The translations under genes and the position numbers were made by a program. A stretch of DNA of 64,000 nucleotides from positions 62,001-126,000 of the forward strand of contig NZ_MLFR01000010.1 of the NCBI RefSeq assembly GCF_002095475.1, read 5' to 3'. How positions within the stretch are numbered: the stretch's first letter is position 1; every line of letters begins with the position of its first letter. Under the pieces are notes generated by a model. It worked only from the letters and a program-made list of their open reading frames with translations, ran no database searches and was not told the origin of the DNA. This DNA comes from Pantoea rwandensis. GTDB taxonomy: Bacteria; Pseudomonadota; Gammaproteobacteria; Enterobacterales; Enterobacteriaceae. Shown here piece by piece: positions 47,064 to 58,026 of this stretch.

Positions 47064-48833
47064 ATGGAAAAATCACGGCAACAACACATTCTTCGCTGGC
47101 TTCGTCAGCAACGCCAACACGGCACGCGCGGTTTACGTGCAGCATCACTCTTGGGTTTTGCAGGTGCATTGGTGATTATTGCCCAAGCGTGGATACTGGC
47201 TTCACTGCTGCAAAGCCTGATTGTGGCGCAACAACCACGTGGTACGCTGCTGTACGAATTCCTACTGCTGCTACTCTGCTTCATTCTGCGTGCGGGACTG
47301 AATTATGCGCGTGAAATGGCCGGTTATCGCGCCGGTGTGGCTATCCGCCGGGCATTGCGCCAGCAGGTACTGGATCGGCTGAATGCGCTTGGTCCAGCAT
47401 GGATTCAGGGCAAACCTGCGGGCAGTTGGGCAACGCTGCTGCTGGAACAGATCGAAGAGATGCAGGAGTACTACGCACGCTATCTGCCGCAAATGTCTTT
47501 GGCCGTTTTTATTCCCTTTGCCATTCTGATTGCGATTTTCCCGATCAACTGGGCAGCCGGCCTAATCCTCCTGGCCACGGCACCGCTGATTCCCTTATTT
47601 ATGGCGATGGTCGGTATGGGTGCAGCGGAAGCAAATCGACGCAACTTTGTCGCACTCGCGCGCCTCAGTGGTGATTTTTATGATCGCCTTCGCGGACGTG
47701 AAACCCTGCGTTTGTTCCATCGCGCCAAAGCTGAACAGCAAGCCATCGCAGAAAGCACGACGGATTTCCGCGAACGCACGATGGAAGTGCTTCGCCTTGC
47801 TTTTCTCTCTTCAGCCGTACTCGAATTTTTTGCCTCGCTCGCGATTGCTGTCGTGGCGGTTTACTTTGGTTTTTCCTATCTCGGTGAATTGAACTTCGGT
47901 CATTACGGCAGTGGTGTCACGCTATTTGCTGGTTTTCTGGCGCTTATTTTGGCTCCGGAGTTTTTCCAACCTTTACGCGATCTGGGTACCTTCTATCATG
48001 CGAAAGCGCAGGCTGTTGGCGGTGCCGATGCGCTGGAGCGCTTTCTGACAGAAAGCCCTGACAGTGTGATCTCCAATGGCAGCGCTGCCGTTACTTTCGC
48101 GACCCCAATAACACTTCAGGCTCGGGATCTGATCGTTCTGACAGCCAAAGGCGAGGCGCTGTCGCAACCACTGAACTTCACTCTGGCTGCCGGCCAGCGG
48201 GTGGCGCTGGTTGGCCAAAGTGGTGCGGGAAAAACAGCTTTAATGAATGTATTACTGGGCTTTCTCCCCTATCAAGGCAAACTGCTGGTCAATGGCCATG
48301 AGCTGCGTGATATCAGCCGCGATAGCTGGCAACAGCAGCTCGCATGGGTCGGACAAAATCCCACACTGCCGGCCGCAACGCTGCGCGAAAACCTGCTGCT
48401 GAATAGCACAGTGGATGACACAACCTTGAATCGCGTACTGGAGTGTGCGGGTGTAGATGAATTTCTGTCACGTTTACCTCAGGGACTGGATACCCCATTA
48501 GGCGAAGGTGCCCTCGGCTTATCTGTGGGCCAGGCGCAACGCATTGCGGTTGCCCGAGCACTGTTAAAACCCGCACGGTTACTGCTGTTAGATGAACCGG
48601 GTTCTGGGCTTGATAGCCAAAGTGAAGTGCATGTGATGAATGCATTGCAACAAGCCGCTACACAGCAAACGACGTTGATGATCACCCATCAACTTCATGA
48701 TTTAGCCAGCTGGGATGAGGTGTGGGTCATGCAGTCAGGGCAATTGGTACAGCAGGGTGGCTGGCAACCCTTGATGGCTCAGGATGGCCCGTTGCGTGAA
48801 ATGGTTCAGCATCGCCAGCAGGAGATTGTGTGA
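47064..48833 (+). CDS. cydD: Glutathione/L-cysteine exporter subunit CydD
   Basis: ABC half-transporter that, with CydC, exports cysteine and glutathione and is needed for cytochrome bd assembly. I chose the ATG giving MEKSRQQHILRW for 589 residues (E. coli 588); a GTG six codons upstream is possible. Membrane segments fill the first 330 residues. Walker A is GQSGAGKTA, signature LSVGQAQR, and Walker B LLLLDEPGSGLD. Its stop overlaps the cydC start by one base (TGATG), implying coupled synthesis. Confidence 0.96.
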   Translation: MEKSRQQHILRWLRQQRQHGTRGLRAASLLGFAGALVIIAQAWILASLLQSLIVAQQPRGTLLYEFLLLLLCFILRAGLNYAREMAGYRAGVAIRRALRQQVLDRLNALGPAWIQGKPAGSWATLLLEQIEEMQEYYARYLPQMSLAVFIPFAILIAIFPINWAAGLILLATAPLIPLFMAMVGMGAAEANRRNFVALARLSGDFYDRLRGRETLRLFHRAKAEQQAIAESTTDFRERTMEVLRLAFLSSAVLEFFASLAIAVVAVYFGFSYLGELNFGHYGSGVTLFAGFLALILAPEFFQPLRDLGTFYHAKAQAVGGADALERFLTESPDSVISNGSAAVTFATPITLQARDLIVLTAKGEALSQPLNFTLAAGQRVALVGQSGAGKTALMNVLLGFLPYQGKLLVNGHELRDISRDSWQQQLAWVGQNPTLPAATLRENLLLNSTVDDTTLNRVLECAGVDEFLSRLPQGLDTPLGEGALGLSVGQAQRIAVARALLKPARLLLLDEPGSGLDSQSEVHVMNALQQAATQQTTLMITHQLHDLASWDEVWVMQSGQLVQQGGWQPLMAQDGPLREMVQHRQQEIV

Positions 48834-50562
48834 TGAAAAATGTATTGCCATTTTTACGTCTGTATCGCCGTCATCCCTGGCGCTTAGGCTTGGGCATCAT
48901 CCTTGCCATTGTGACGTTGCTCGCCAGTATTGGCCTGCTAACGCTTTCCGGTTGGTTCCTGGCCGCATCCTCACTGGCAGGAGTTGCCGGGCTTTATAGC
49001 TTTAATTACATGCTGCCAGCAGCAGGTGTGCGCGGCGCGGCCATTACACGCACTGCCTCACGCTATTTTGAACGCCTGGTCAGCCATGACGCGACGTTCC
49101 GTGTCTTGCAGCATCTGCGTGTCTTTACCTTCAGCAAGCTGATCGCCCTGTCACCTGAACAGCTGTCACGGTTTCGTCAGGGGGAATTGCTGAATCGTTT
49201 TGTCAGCGATGTTGACACACTTGACCATCTTTACCTACGGGTCATCTCCCCTTTGGTCGGTGCTGCACTGGTCATCATTGTCGTCACTTGCGGACTAGCG
49301 TGGTTAGACGTGCCACTGGCTCTGCTGCTAGGGGGCATTATGCTCCTCACACTGCTCGCGATCCCGCCCCTTTTTTGGCGGCTAGGGATCTCCGCTGGGC
49401 AGCTCATCTCGCAGCGCCAGGCTAACTGGCGCTTACAACTGACGCAATGGATTACAGGACTCGCAGAATTACGCATTTACGGCGCCGCCGCCGCATGGCG
49501 TAGCAAACTGGATGCCGAAGAAGTCGAATGGCAGCAAGCACAGCAGCGACAGCATCGTTTACAGGCATTTGCGCAAAGTTTGCTGATGTTGATTAGCGGC
49601 GCCACCGTCGTTTTATTGCTGTGGATTTCAGCCTCTGGTGTGGGTGAGAACACGTCACCGGGGGCGCTCATCGCACTGTTCGTTTTCTGCGGGCTGGCCG
49701 CATTCGAAGCACTGGCTCCGGTCGCTGGCGCATTTCTGCCGCTGGCGCAGGTCACAGGGGCTGCACGCCGTGTCCGTGAGTTGGTTGAGCAGGAACCCCA
49801 GATCCGTTTTCCTGACCCCCCCGTCCCTGCTTCGTCCGGTTTTAGTCTTAAGTTGGAAAACATTGTTTTCAGTTATCCGCACGCCCGGAATCGGTATTGA
49901 ATCACCTCTCGCTGACCATCCAATCAGGTGAACATCTGGCGCTGCTCGGCCCCACTGGCTGTGGTAAATCCAGCTTGCTGTCCTTGATCACACGTGGTTG
50001 GGAAGCTCAACAGGGTGAGATTGAACTCAACAACATCCCACTCGCGGCATGGGATGAAGCCAGTCTGCGCCAACGCATCAGCGTCGTGACGCAACGGGTG
50101 CATCTGTTTAGCCAGACACTGCGTGATAATTTGTTACTGGCCGACCCAGCCGCCAGCGATGCGCAATTAAACGATGCCTTGCACCAGGTTGGGCTCACCC
50201 ATCTGGCCGACCATGATGAGGGATTGAATGCCTGGATGGGAGAAGGTGGCCGGCCACTGTCCGGCGGAGAGTTGCGTCGATTGGCGATTGCCCGCGCCCT
50301 ACTGCACAACGGCGACTTATGGTTGCTGGATGAACCCACCGAGGGTCTGGATGCCACCACTGAAAAGCAAATTCTATCGCTGTTACAACAGGTTGCTCAT
50401 GGCAAGACACTCATCATGGTAACGCATCGCTTGAACGGCCTCTCTGCTATGGACCGCATCTGTGTGATGGACCAGGGGCAAATCATCGAATCAGGCACCC
50501 ACGACGAATTAATCTCAAAAGAAGGACGCTATTGGCGTTTCCACCAGCGCTTTGCGCTATAG
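48833..50562 (+). pseudogene. cydC: Glutathione/L-cysteine exporter subunit CydC, with a one-base frameshift
   Basis: ABC half-transporter partner of CydD. The first frame runs from MKNVLPFLRLYRRHPW to YPHARNRY and stops at 49900. The second frame resumes as SVLNHLSLTIQSGEHL at about 49890 and carries Walker A GPTGCGKSS, LSGGELRR and Walker B LLDEPTEGLD to 50562. Adding one G in the CCCGG stretch near 49885 gives YPHARESVLNHLSLTI. The span is 1730 bases; plus one base it encodes 576 residues (E. coli 573). Both halves keep full motif sets, so a sequencing error is the simplest reading. The downstream intact frame can start at 49897 only as an artefact. Confidence 0.92.
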
Positions 50563-50595
50563 TCTTAGCGAACAGCCCGAAGGGTAATTGACGCA

Positions 50596-51288
50596 ATGAG
50601 ACTGGTACAACTTTCACGGGATTCATTAAATTTTCCCCCACCGGAGATGGCGCTTCGCGAACCCAATGGACTGCTGGCGATGGGGGGCGATCTCTCTCCT
50701 GCCCGCTTGATGAATGCTTACCAGCGAGGGATTTTTCCATGGTTCTCGCCTGGCGATCCGATCTTGTGGTGGTCGCCGGATCCCCGCGCGGTGATGTTGC
50801 CAGAATCTTTCCATCTTAGCCGCAGCATGGAACGTTTTCATCGCAAATCACCTTATCGTGTCACCATGAACCAGGCGTTTCCTCAGGTGCTGGAAGGTTG
50901 CGCCAGCGGTCGCCAGGAAGGGACATGGATTACCTTTGAAGTTAAGCGTGCATGGTTACGCTTATACGAACTGGGGCATGCGCACTCCATTGAAGTCTGG
51001 AGCGATCACCGCCTGGTGGGTGGCATGTATGGATTAGCACTGGGACAGATTTTTTGCGGTGAATCGATGTTCAGTCGTCAAGAAAATGCGTCAAAAACAG
51101 CGTTGTGGGTTTTCGCGCAACATTTCCTGGCACATCAGGGACGTTTAATAGATTGCCAGGTGCTCAACCCGCATACCGCTTCACTCGGCGCCGTAGAAAT
51201 CCCGCGCGTTGATTATTTACAGTATGTGCAAACATTGGCTTGGCAGCCCGTTTTAAGCGGTTGCTGGCAAACACAAACCCTTTTTTGA
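50596..51288 (+). CDS. aat: Leucyl/phenylalanyl-tRNA-protein transferase
   Basis: Adds Leu or Phe to N-terminal Arg or Lys, marking proteins for the N-end rule. It has 230 residues (E. coli 234). The family core [20 protein letters not shown] lies near residues 50-70, and the [16 protein letters not shown] and [17 protein letters not shown] segments follow. It is 33 bases after cydC and probably in the same operon. Its partners ClpS and ClpA are encoded a few genes away. Confidence 0.97.
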   Translation: MRLVQLSRDSLNFPPPEMALREPNGLLAMGGDLSPARLMNAYQRGIFPWFSPGDPILWWSPDPRAVMLPESFHLSRSMERFHRKSPYRVTMNQAFPQVLEGCASGRQEGTWITFEVKRAWLRLYELGHAHSIEVWSDHRLVGGMYGLALGQIFCGESMFSRQENASKTALWVFAQHFLAHQGRLIDCQVLNPHTASLGAVEIPRVDYLQYVQTLAWQPVLSGCWQTQTLF

Positions 51289-51853
<565 letters not shown>

Positions 51854-51896
51854 GTTGTTGCCCACATCTCGCGTTGGTGGCAAGTAACTGAGCGCG

Positions 51897-51930
51897 AAAA
51901 AAAAGGCCGGATTCTTATCCGGCCTTTTCT
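51897..51930. terminator. Bidirectional terminator between infA and clpA
   Basis: AAAAGGCCGGAT / ATCCGGCCTTTT, with A and T runs flanking, lies between convergent infA and clpA. The E. coli serW tRNA, usually in this gap, is absent. Confidence 0.9.
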
Positions 51931-51948
51931 TATTTGCAGCTTGGCATG

Positions 51949-54228
51949 TTAATGCACGGTGCCTTCGGTTTTACGTTTTTCCGCACTCAGGAAGTGGTAA
52001 GTCAGCTGGTTTTTCTCTTTATCCAGCGCCACCGATACTGAACCGCCATCAACCAATGAACCAAACAGCAGCTCGTTCGCCAACGGTTTCTTCAGATTTT
52101 CCTGCACGGCACGCGCCATCGGGCGTGCACCCATCGCTTTGTCGTAACCTTTGTCAGCCAGCCAATCACGGGCGTCATCACTCACTTCCAGTGACACACC
52201 TTTTGCATCCAATTGGGCCTGCAACTCAACAATAAACTTATCCACTACCTGATGAATCACCGTGGTATCCAGATGACGGAACCAGATAATGTTGTCGAGA
52301 CGGTTACGGAACTCTGGGGTAAAGATCTTTTTGATCTCTTCCATCGCGTCAGTGCTGTTGTCCTGATGAATCAGGCCAATCGATTTACGCTCGGTTTCAC
52401 GTACACCGGCGTTCGTGGTCATCACCACCACCACATTGCGGAAGTCCGCTTTACGGCCGTTGTTATCGGTCAGCATACCGTTGTCCATCACCTGCAACAG
52501 CAGGTTAAAGACGTCCGGGTGCGCTTTCTCGATTTCATCCAGCAGGACCACTGCATGTGGATGCTTGATCACCGCATCGGTCAGCAATCCGCCCTGATCG
52601 AAACCAACATAGCCCGGAGGCGCACCAATCAAACGACTGACGGTGTGACGCTCCATGTACTCAGACATGTCGAAACGTAGCAGCTCGATTCCTAACGCTT
52701 TCGCCAGCTGCACCGTAACCTCAGTTTTACCAACGCCCGTTGGGCCGGCAAACAAGAAGGAACCCACAGGTTTGCGATCCTGACCCAAACCAGCACGGCT
52801 CATCTTGATGGCTTCAGTCAGCGCTTCGATAGCGTTGTCCTGTCCAAACACCAACATTTTCAGACGGTCGCCAAGATTTTTCAGCGTGTCACGATCGGTG
52901 GCTGAGACACTCTGCTCAGGAATACGCGCAATACGCGCCACCACCGTTTCGATATCGGAAACGTTGACGGTTTTCTTGCGCTTGCTGACCGGAACCAAGC
53001 GCGCACGCGCACCGGCTTCATCAATTACATCAATCGCCTTATCTGGCAAATGACGATCGTTGATGTATTTCACCGCCAGCTCAACCGCCGCACGCACCGC
53101 TTTGGCGGTATAACGCACATCGTGGTGCGCTTCGTATTTCGGTTTCAAACCGTTAAGAATCTGTACGGTCTCTTCCACAGAAGGTTCGGTAATGTCGATC
53201 TTCTGGAAACGACGCGCCAGCGCACGATCCTTCTCAAAGATATTGCTGAACTCTTGATAGGTCGTTGAACCCATCACGCGGATTTTACCGCTAGAGAGCA
53301 ACGGTTTGATCAGGTTCGCCGCATCCACTTGACCACCGGATGCTGCACCCGCACCAATGATGGTGTGGATCTCATCGATGAACAGAATGCTACTGGTGTC
53401 CTGCTCAAGTTGTTTCAGCAGCGCTTTGAAACGCTTTTCAAAATCACCACGGTACTTGGTACCTGCCAGCAGCGAACCGATATCGAGCGAGTAAATGGTG
53501 CAGTCTTTCATCACTTCCGGGACGTCGCCCTGCACAATACGCCAGGCCAGACCTTCCGCAATCGCCGTTTTACCTACGCCAGATTCACCCACCAGCAGCG
53601 GGTTGTTCTTACGACGACGGCACAGTACCTGAATAGTACGCTCCAGCTCTTTATCGCGGCCGATCAGCGGATCGATACCGCCGACACGAGCAAGCTGATT
53701 AAGATTGGTGGTGAAGTTTTCCATACGTTCCTCCCCGCCTGCTTGCTCTTCGTTAACCGGATTCTCCGCATTGTTCTGCGGCTGGCCCGGTTCGTCTTTA
53801 CGCGTACCATGGGAGATGAAGTTCACCACATCTAGGCGGCTCACTTCGTGTTTGCGTAGCAGGTAAGCCGCTTGCGACTCCTGCTCGCTGAAAATAGCGA
53901 CCAGCACGTTCGCACCAGAGACTTCACTGCGACCCGATGACTGAACATGGAATACCGCACGCTGCAATACGCGCTGGAAGCTGAGCGTTGGTTGAGTATC
54001 GCGCTCTTCTTCACTGGCAGGCAGCACCGGTGTGGTTTGTTCGATGAAGGCTTCGAGTTCTTGCCGAAGAGCCACGATATCTACCGTACAGGCTTCCAAG
54101 GCCTCTCTGGCCGACGGGTTACTGAGCAATGCCAGCAACAGATGCTCGACGGTCATAAACTCATGACGGTGCTCGCGCGCTCTGGCGAAAGCCATATTTA
54201 AACTGAGTTCCAGTTCTTGATTGAGCAT
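51949..54228 (-). CDS. clpA: ATP-dependent Clp protease ATP-binding subunit ClpA
   Basis: AAA+ unfoldase of ClpAP. It has 759 residues (E. coli 758). The N domain binds ClpS. Walker A motifs are GESGVGKTA (first ring) and GPTGVGKTE (second ring), and Walker B include [11 protein letters not shown] and [14 protein letters not shown]. The ClpP-docking loop carries IGL in [10 protein letters not shown]. It lies 55 bases downstream of clpS on the same strand. Confidence 0.98.
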   Translation of the reverse strand: MLNQELELSLNMAFARAREHRHEFMTVEHLLLALLSNPSAREALEACTVDIVALRQELEAFIEQTTPVLPASEEERDTQPTLSFQRVLQRAVFHVQSSGRSEVSGANVLVAIFSEQESQAAYLLRKHEVSRLDVVNFISHGTRKDEPGQPQNNAENPVNEEQAGGEERMENFTTNLNQLARVGGIDPLIGRDKELERTIQVLCRRRKNNPLLVGESGVGKTAIAEGLAWRIVQGDVPEVMKDCTIYSLDIGSLLAGTKYRGDFEKRFKALLKQLEQDTSSILFIDEIHTIIGAGAASGGQVDAANLIKPLLSSGKIRVMGSTTYQEFSNIFEKDRALARRFQKIDITEPSVEETVQILNGLKPKYEAHHDVRYTAKAVRAAVELAVKYINDRHLPDKAIDVIDEAGARARLVPVSKRKKTVNVSDIETVVARIARIPEQSVSATDRDTLKNLGDRLKMLVFGQDNAIEALTEAIKMSRAGLGQDRKPVGSFLFAGPTGVGKTEVTVQLAKALGIELLRFDMSEYMERHTVSRLIGAPPGYVGFDQGGLLTDAVIKHPHAVVLLDEIEKAHPDVFNLLLQVMDNGMLTDNNGRKADFRNVVVVMTTNAGVRETERKSIGLIHQDNSTDAMEEIKKIFTPEFRNRLDNIIWFRHLDTTVIHQVVDKFIVELQAQLDAKGVSLEVSDDARDWLADKGYDKAMGARPMARAVQENLKKPLANELLFGSLVDGGSVSVALDKEKNQLTYHFLSAEKRKTEGTVH

Positions 54229-54283
54229 TTGGCACCTCCCCCAATTATCGCTCTGACAACCTTTCCCCTATATGGAGACGGGC

Positions 54284-54604
54284 TCAGGCTTTTTCTAGCG
54301 TACACAGCAACGGATGCTGATTCTCTTTCGCGTAATTGTTCACTTGGGCGACTTTGGTTTCCGCCACTTCTGCAGTGAATACACCACAGATCGCCTTTCC
54401 ATGGTAGTGAACTTTCAACATCAGTTGCGTTGCACGTTCAACATCATAAGAAAAGAACTTTTGCACGACGTCAATAACAAATTCCATAGGTGTATAATCG
54501 TCATTATTCAAAATGACTTTATACATTGAAGGCGGCTTTAACCCTTCGCGTACTTTGTCTTCGGCTAGATGTTCAAAATTAAGCCAGTCGTTTGTGTTTG
54601 CCAT
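54284..54604 (-). CDS. clpS: ATP-dependent Clp protease adaptor ClpS
   Basis: N-end-rule recognition adaptor that hands N-degrons to ClpAP. The start [15 protein letters not shown] gives 106 residues, exactly the E. coli length; a longer ORF adds 29 residues. The N-degron pocket motif [17 protein letters not shown] (Asn34-Asp35-Asp36 region) and the conserved [19 protein letters not shown] are intact. It is divergent from cspD. Confidence 0.98.
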   Translation of the reverse strand: MANTNDWLNFEHLAEDKVREGLKPPSMYKVILNNDDYTPMEFVIDVVQKFFSYDVERATQLMLKVHYHGKAICGVFTAEVAETKVAQVNNYAKENQHPLLCTLEKA

Positions 54605-54802
54605 AATGTTCCGTCGAAATTCTGCGTTACGATTGTGCACATTGCTGCGCCCATTCCTAAGTTTAACATGTCTGTCAAGCCACCTTTCCACGAATTAAAA
54701 ACGGCCCTAAAAGCCGATGCGCGACCTGTATCACAAAATTTGCAATAGCGTTAACTGCCTCAAATTTTGGTGAATTTCTCCCCTTGTGCCAGGGCCGATT
54801 GC

Positions 54803-54830
54803 TTGACGATAAGGTCCGTTTCTCTACATT
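54803..54830 (+). promoter_or_regulatory. Probable sigma-70 promoter of cspD
   Basis: TTGACG (54803-54808) and TACATT (54825-54830) are 16 bases apart. They lie about 96 bases upstream of the cspD start, leaving a long untranslated leader. In E. coli cspD is induced in stationary phase. Confidence 0.6.
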
Positions 54831-54926
54831 CTACTTACACAAGCTGATGGAGTTTTAAACAAACTCGACTCACAGCTTCAATGACCTCACCTACTTATCA
54901 AAATGTCTTGCGAGGGAAGTAAAAGC

Positions 54927-55148
54927 ATGGAGACGGGTACTGTTAAATGGTTCAACAACGCCAAAGGCTTCGGCTTTATCTGTCCGATTGGCGGCGGCGA
55001 CGATATCTTCGCCCACTACTCCACGATTCAGATGGAGGGATACAGAACGCTGAAGGCTGGCCAGCAGGTTCAGTTCGATGTCCATGAAGGGCCAAAAGGC
55101 AATCACGCCAGTCTGATTGTGCCCTGTGAAGCCGCGCAAGTCGCTTGA
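54927..55148 (+). CDS. cspD: Cold-shock-like protein CspD
   Basis: Single-stranded DNA/RNA-binding protein that inhibits replication in stationary phase in E. coli. I chose METGTVKWFNN for 73 residues (E. coli 74), preceded by GAGGGAAG. RNP1 is KGFGFI and RNP2 is DIFAHY. The STIQMEGYRTLKAGQQVQFDV core separates it from CspA-type proteins. E. coli macAB, which follow here, are absent. Confidence 0.97.
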   Translation: METGTVKWFNNAKGFGFICPIGGGDDIFAHYSTIQMEGYRTLKAGQQVQFDVHEGPKGNHASLIVPCEAAQVA

Positions 55149-55189
55149 CGCGCGTGCCTCTTCATTCATTCTGACCACTCCCGAAAAAA

Positions 55190-55216
55190 AATGCCAGCCG
55201 CAGATGCTGGCATTTT
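55190..55216. terminator. Terminator between cspD and ybjD
   Basis: AATGCCAGC / GCTGGCATT with flanking A and T runs lies between convergent cspD and ybjD, so it can serve both strands. Confidence 0.88.
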
Positions 55217-55241
55217 TCTTTTGCGAATTATCCCGTATTTT

Positions 55242-56882
55242 TCAGTCCGCCCGTCCCCGCGCCAGCCACATTACACGAGCAAATAACTGATCCAACAGGG
55301 GGGGTATCGCCTCCGGACCGCGCTCGGCTGCTGCCATCGCAACGGCAATCGCTAGCTCTGGCTTCGAACTGTGATGAATCGCTTTGGTAATAATACGCCG
55401 GGCATTCATGGGCACGTTTAACGGCAGGTGCGCAGTCTGGTGATAAACATCGCTAAACCCGTGCTTATAGAGAAAATGCTCAATGTCAGGTGCCGGGAAT
55501 TGCGTGAGGTGATCGCCCTCCTGCTCATGATCCTGAAGCTGGCTTCGCGCGCTGGCAGCATACTTGGCACCCGCTTCATCCCCATCGGTGAGCACGTGCC
55601 AGGCAATGCCCATACGCCGGGCAAATTTCAGTAATGGCTTCAGCCCGGATTGGGCAAATTCAATCACTTTGACGCCTTCAGCCGCGAAGTGATAACCCCG
55701 TTGCCGCGCCAGTTCATTGATAATCCAGACTTCCGTTTCCCCTTCCACTAGCAGCCAACAGCGGGCAAACAGCGCTGAAGGACGGTTAACCCGGATGTGG
55801 AATCCAATACGACGGCTCTCCTCCGCGCTCAATCCTTCAGGCCCAATACGCCAGGCGGCCACCCTTGTCGGCTCGCGCACCAGCCGGCAAATATTCTCTA
55901 GCGGCACCTGTGATAACAGCTCACCGGAATTGGTGGTGGTGATTTTTTGTAGCGGCATCAGCTCCAGCAAATTCCAGGCAACTGATAACATAATCGGATG
56001 CAATCGTGTTTCTGGGTCTTCCACCAGCAGCAAAGGATGGGCGCCTGCAGGGAGTGCCTCATTACCGTGGGCCTGAATCAACAGCGAAAACATGCGCAAT
56101 AAAATAACCTGACGGCTACGCGATTCCGTGCCCGCAATCAGATGATTGAGTTTATCCAGTGAACGCCACCCCTGACTGCCGTCACGCGTTTCAGGGGCCA
56201 TGCGCGCTGCGCTGCTGCCCGGTTGCTGCACAAGAAAATAGTGTTCAAGTAATTGCTGCATGGTGTGCAGGCCCTGGCGAAGCAGATCATCACTTAGCGT
56301 TTGCGGACGCACCACCAAATCCCTTGTTAACTTTTCCACCTCAAGAGCCAACTCGGATAACGTTGAGGCACGGCGATCAGCATCGTTTTCACTTTGCCGC
56401 CCACGACGACCAAAACGCGCATCACGTAGGCGTAACACCGGATAATAGGCGCGGAGATGGGCCAATGCAGCTTCTGTGCCCTCTAGCGGCAAAACATCAC
56501 CCTGCTGATCGATAAAGCGCCAGCTGGTTTTCACGCCATGCTCATTGCGTCGAGCGCGGGTGCTGAAGCTGATGTAACGCCCATTTTCATCGTGCTGCCA
56601 AAAAGGCAGGAACACGGCTTCGTCATCGTCATGACGCGCGCGGAAGCGGAACACGACCCGTAACTGACGCATGCGCGCGTCAAGGTCACCGGGAGGGAAA
56701 TGAAAATCGTGCTCGGAAAATTGATAGGGTTCAGCGGCAGGTGCCAACAGTAATGTGAGCGCATCGAGTAAGCTGGATTTACCCCAGGCGTTTTCGCCGA
56801 TCAGAAGATTGGTGTCAGTCAACGGTAACGACAGCCGATTAATGCCGCGGAAACCTGAAATATCGATATGTTCCAGAATCAT
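55242..56882 (-). CDS. ybjD: OLD-family ATP-dependent endonuclease-like protein YbjD
   Basis: The 546 residues (E. coli YbjD 552) start with an ABC/SMC-type ATPase domain carrying Walker A GENAWGKSS (29-37). A C-terminal Toprim nuclease domain follows: LLVEGETEVWIINEL (about 380-395) and DGDEAG. OLD proteins act as exonucleases or antiphage factors elsewhere, but the cellular role of YbjD is unknown. It has no partner gene, such as a UvrD-like helicase, so a Gabija-type defence pair is not indicated. It is divergent from lysO. Confidence 0.92.
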   Translation of the reverse strand: MILEHIDISGFRGINRLSLPLTDTNLLIGENAWGKSSLLDALTLLLAPAAEPYQFSEHDFHFPPGDLDARMRQLRVVFRFRARHDDDEAVFLPFWQHDENGRYISFSTRARRNEHGVKTSWRFIDQQGDVLPLEGTEAALAHLRAYYPVLRLRDARFGRRGRQSENDADRRASTLSELALEVEKLTRDLVVRPQTLSDDLLRQGLHTMQQLLEHYFLVQQPGSSAARMAPETRDGSQGWRSLDKLNHLIAGTESRSRQVILLRMFSLLIQAHGNEALPAGAHPLLLVEDPETRLHPIMLSVAWNLLELMPLQKITTTNSGELLSQVPLENICRLVREPTRVAAWRIGPEGLSAEESRRIGFHIRVNRPSALFARCWLLVEGETEVWIINELARQRGYHFAAEGVKVIEFAQSGLKPLLKFARRMGIAWHVLTDGDEAGAKYAASARSQLQDHEQEGDHLTQFPAPDIEHFLYKHGFSDVYHQTAHLPLNVPMNARRIITKAIHHSSKPELAIAVAMAAAERGPEAIPPLLDQLFARVMWLARGRAD

Positions 56883-57017
56883 CTTTCCATCCCTTCGCTG
56901 TTTTGCTGAGCATGGTTCGCGGCGTTAGGTTGGTCAAGTTATCGAACCGGGAAAAGGTTTACACTTCAAATATTTTCCGCTAGCGTTGCCGCCCTTTCCC
57001 ACGGATGGTTGCCCACT

Positions 57018-57914
57018 ATGTATGGTTTAGTCATTATTCTGCTGCCGCTGATTCTCGGTTATCTGCTGCACATCCAGCGCGCCAGTCTGCTGCGCGGTGT
57101 GGCGCGGATGCTGAGCGCGTTGGTGTACATCATTCTGTTCTTTATGGGCACCAGCCTGGCGTTTCTCGATAACCTTAGCAGTAATCTACTGACGATTTTT
57201 CATATCGCGCTGATCAGCATGTTATGCATTCTTGCTTGTTCCCTGCTGGCATTCTGGCTGCTGGAGAAGCGTGTGCCCTGGCATCACCCACACAAACAAC
57301 AGGCTTTGCCCTCCCGACTGCATATGGCGCTGGAATCGTTGAAACTTTGTGGATCCGTACTGGCAGGATTTCTGCTCGGCCTAAGCCAATGGGCAGTGCT
57401 GCGGCATGCATCAACCGTGAGCGAATATGCGTTAATGTTGATGCTATTTCTGGTGGGAATTCAGCTCCGCAGCAGTGGCATGACGCTGCGCCAGATCACG
57501 CTCAATCGTCGCGGCATGCTGGTCGCAGCCGTCTCGCTCGGCAGTGCATTGCTTGGCGGTATGCTGGCGGCGTTGTGGCTCGGTCTGCCGATCAAAACCG
57601 GTCTGGCTCTGGCCAGTGGCTTCGGCTGGTATTCACTTTCCGGTATCCTGATGACCGAATCTTTCGGCCCGGTGATTGGCAGCGCCGCCTTCTTTAACGA
57701 CCTGCTCCGCGAACTGATCACCATTATGGCAATCCCACTGCTGATTACACGCCAACGCAGCATGACGCTGGGGTTAAGTGGTGCCACCTCGATGGACTTC
57801 ACTCTACCGATTTTACAGCGCACCGGCGGTATGGAAATCGTGCCGGCCGCGATTGTGCACGGCTTTATCATGAGCTTGCTGGCGCCAATCTTGATTGCAC
57901 TGTTTTCCGCCTGA
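57018..57914 (+). CDS. lysO: L-lysine exporter LysO
   Basis: Inner-membrane lysine and thialysine exporter (formerly YbjE). I chose MYGLVIILLPLILGYL for 298 residues (E. coli about 299); an upstream TTG at 57009 is less likely. Around eight membrane segments are visible. GFGWYSLSGILMTESFGPVIG and GATSMDFTLPILQRTGG are family landmarks. In E. coli it is regulated by ArgP and a lysine riboswitch; no riboswitch is evident in the 135-base upstream gap. Confidence 0.94.
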   Translation: MYGLVIILLPLILGYLLHIQRASLLRGVARMLSALVYIILFFMGTSLAFLDNLSSNLLTIFHIALISMLCILACSLLAFWLLEKRVPWHHPHKQQALPSRLHMALESLKLCGSVLAGFLLGLSQWAVLRHASTVSEYALMLMLFLVGIQLRSSGMTLRQITLNRRGMLVAAVSLGSALLGGMLAALWLGLPIKTGLALASGFGWYSLSGILMTESFGPVIGSAAFFNDLLRELITIMAIPLLITRQRSMTLGLSGATSMDFTLPILQRTGGMEIVPAAIVHGFIMSLLAPILIALFSA

Positions 57915-58026
57915 CTGCGGGCAGCGCATTTTTTCACGGCTGCGTTCAAACGCCATCGTCTACGCTTTCTGACTGACACGTTTCCGCCATCGGGATGGAT
58001 GGCTCAACACCAGAAAGGAGCGAACG

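Noticed and set aside
55242..57914. ybjD-lysO as a two-gene defence system
   Set aside because: LysO is a lysine exporter divergent from ybjD; the pair is ordinary core-genome neighbourhood.
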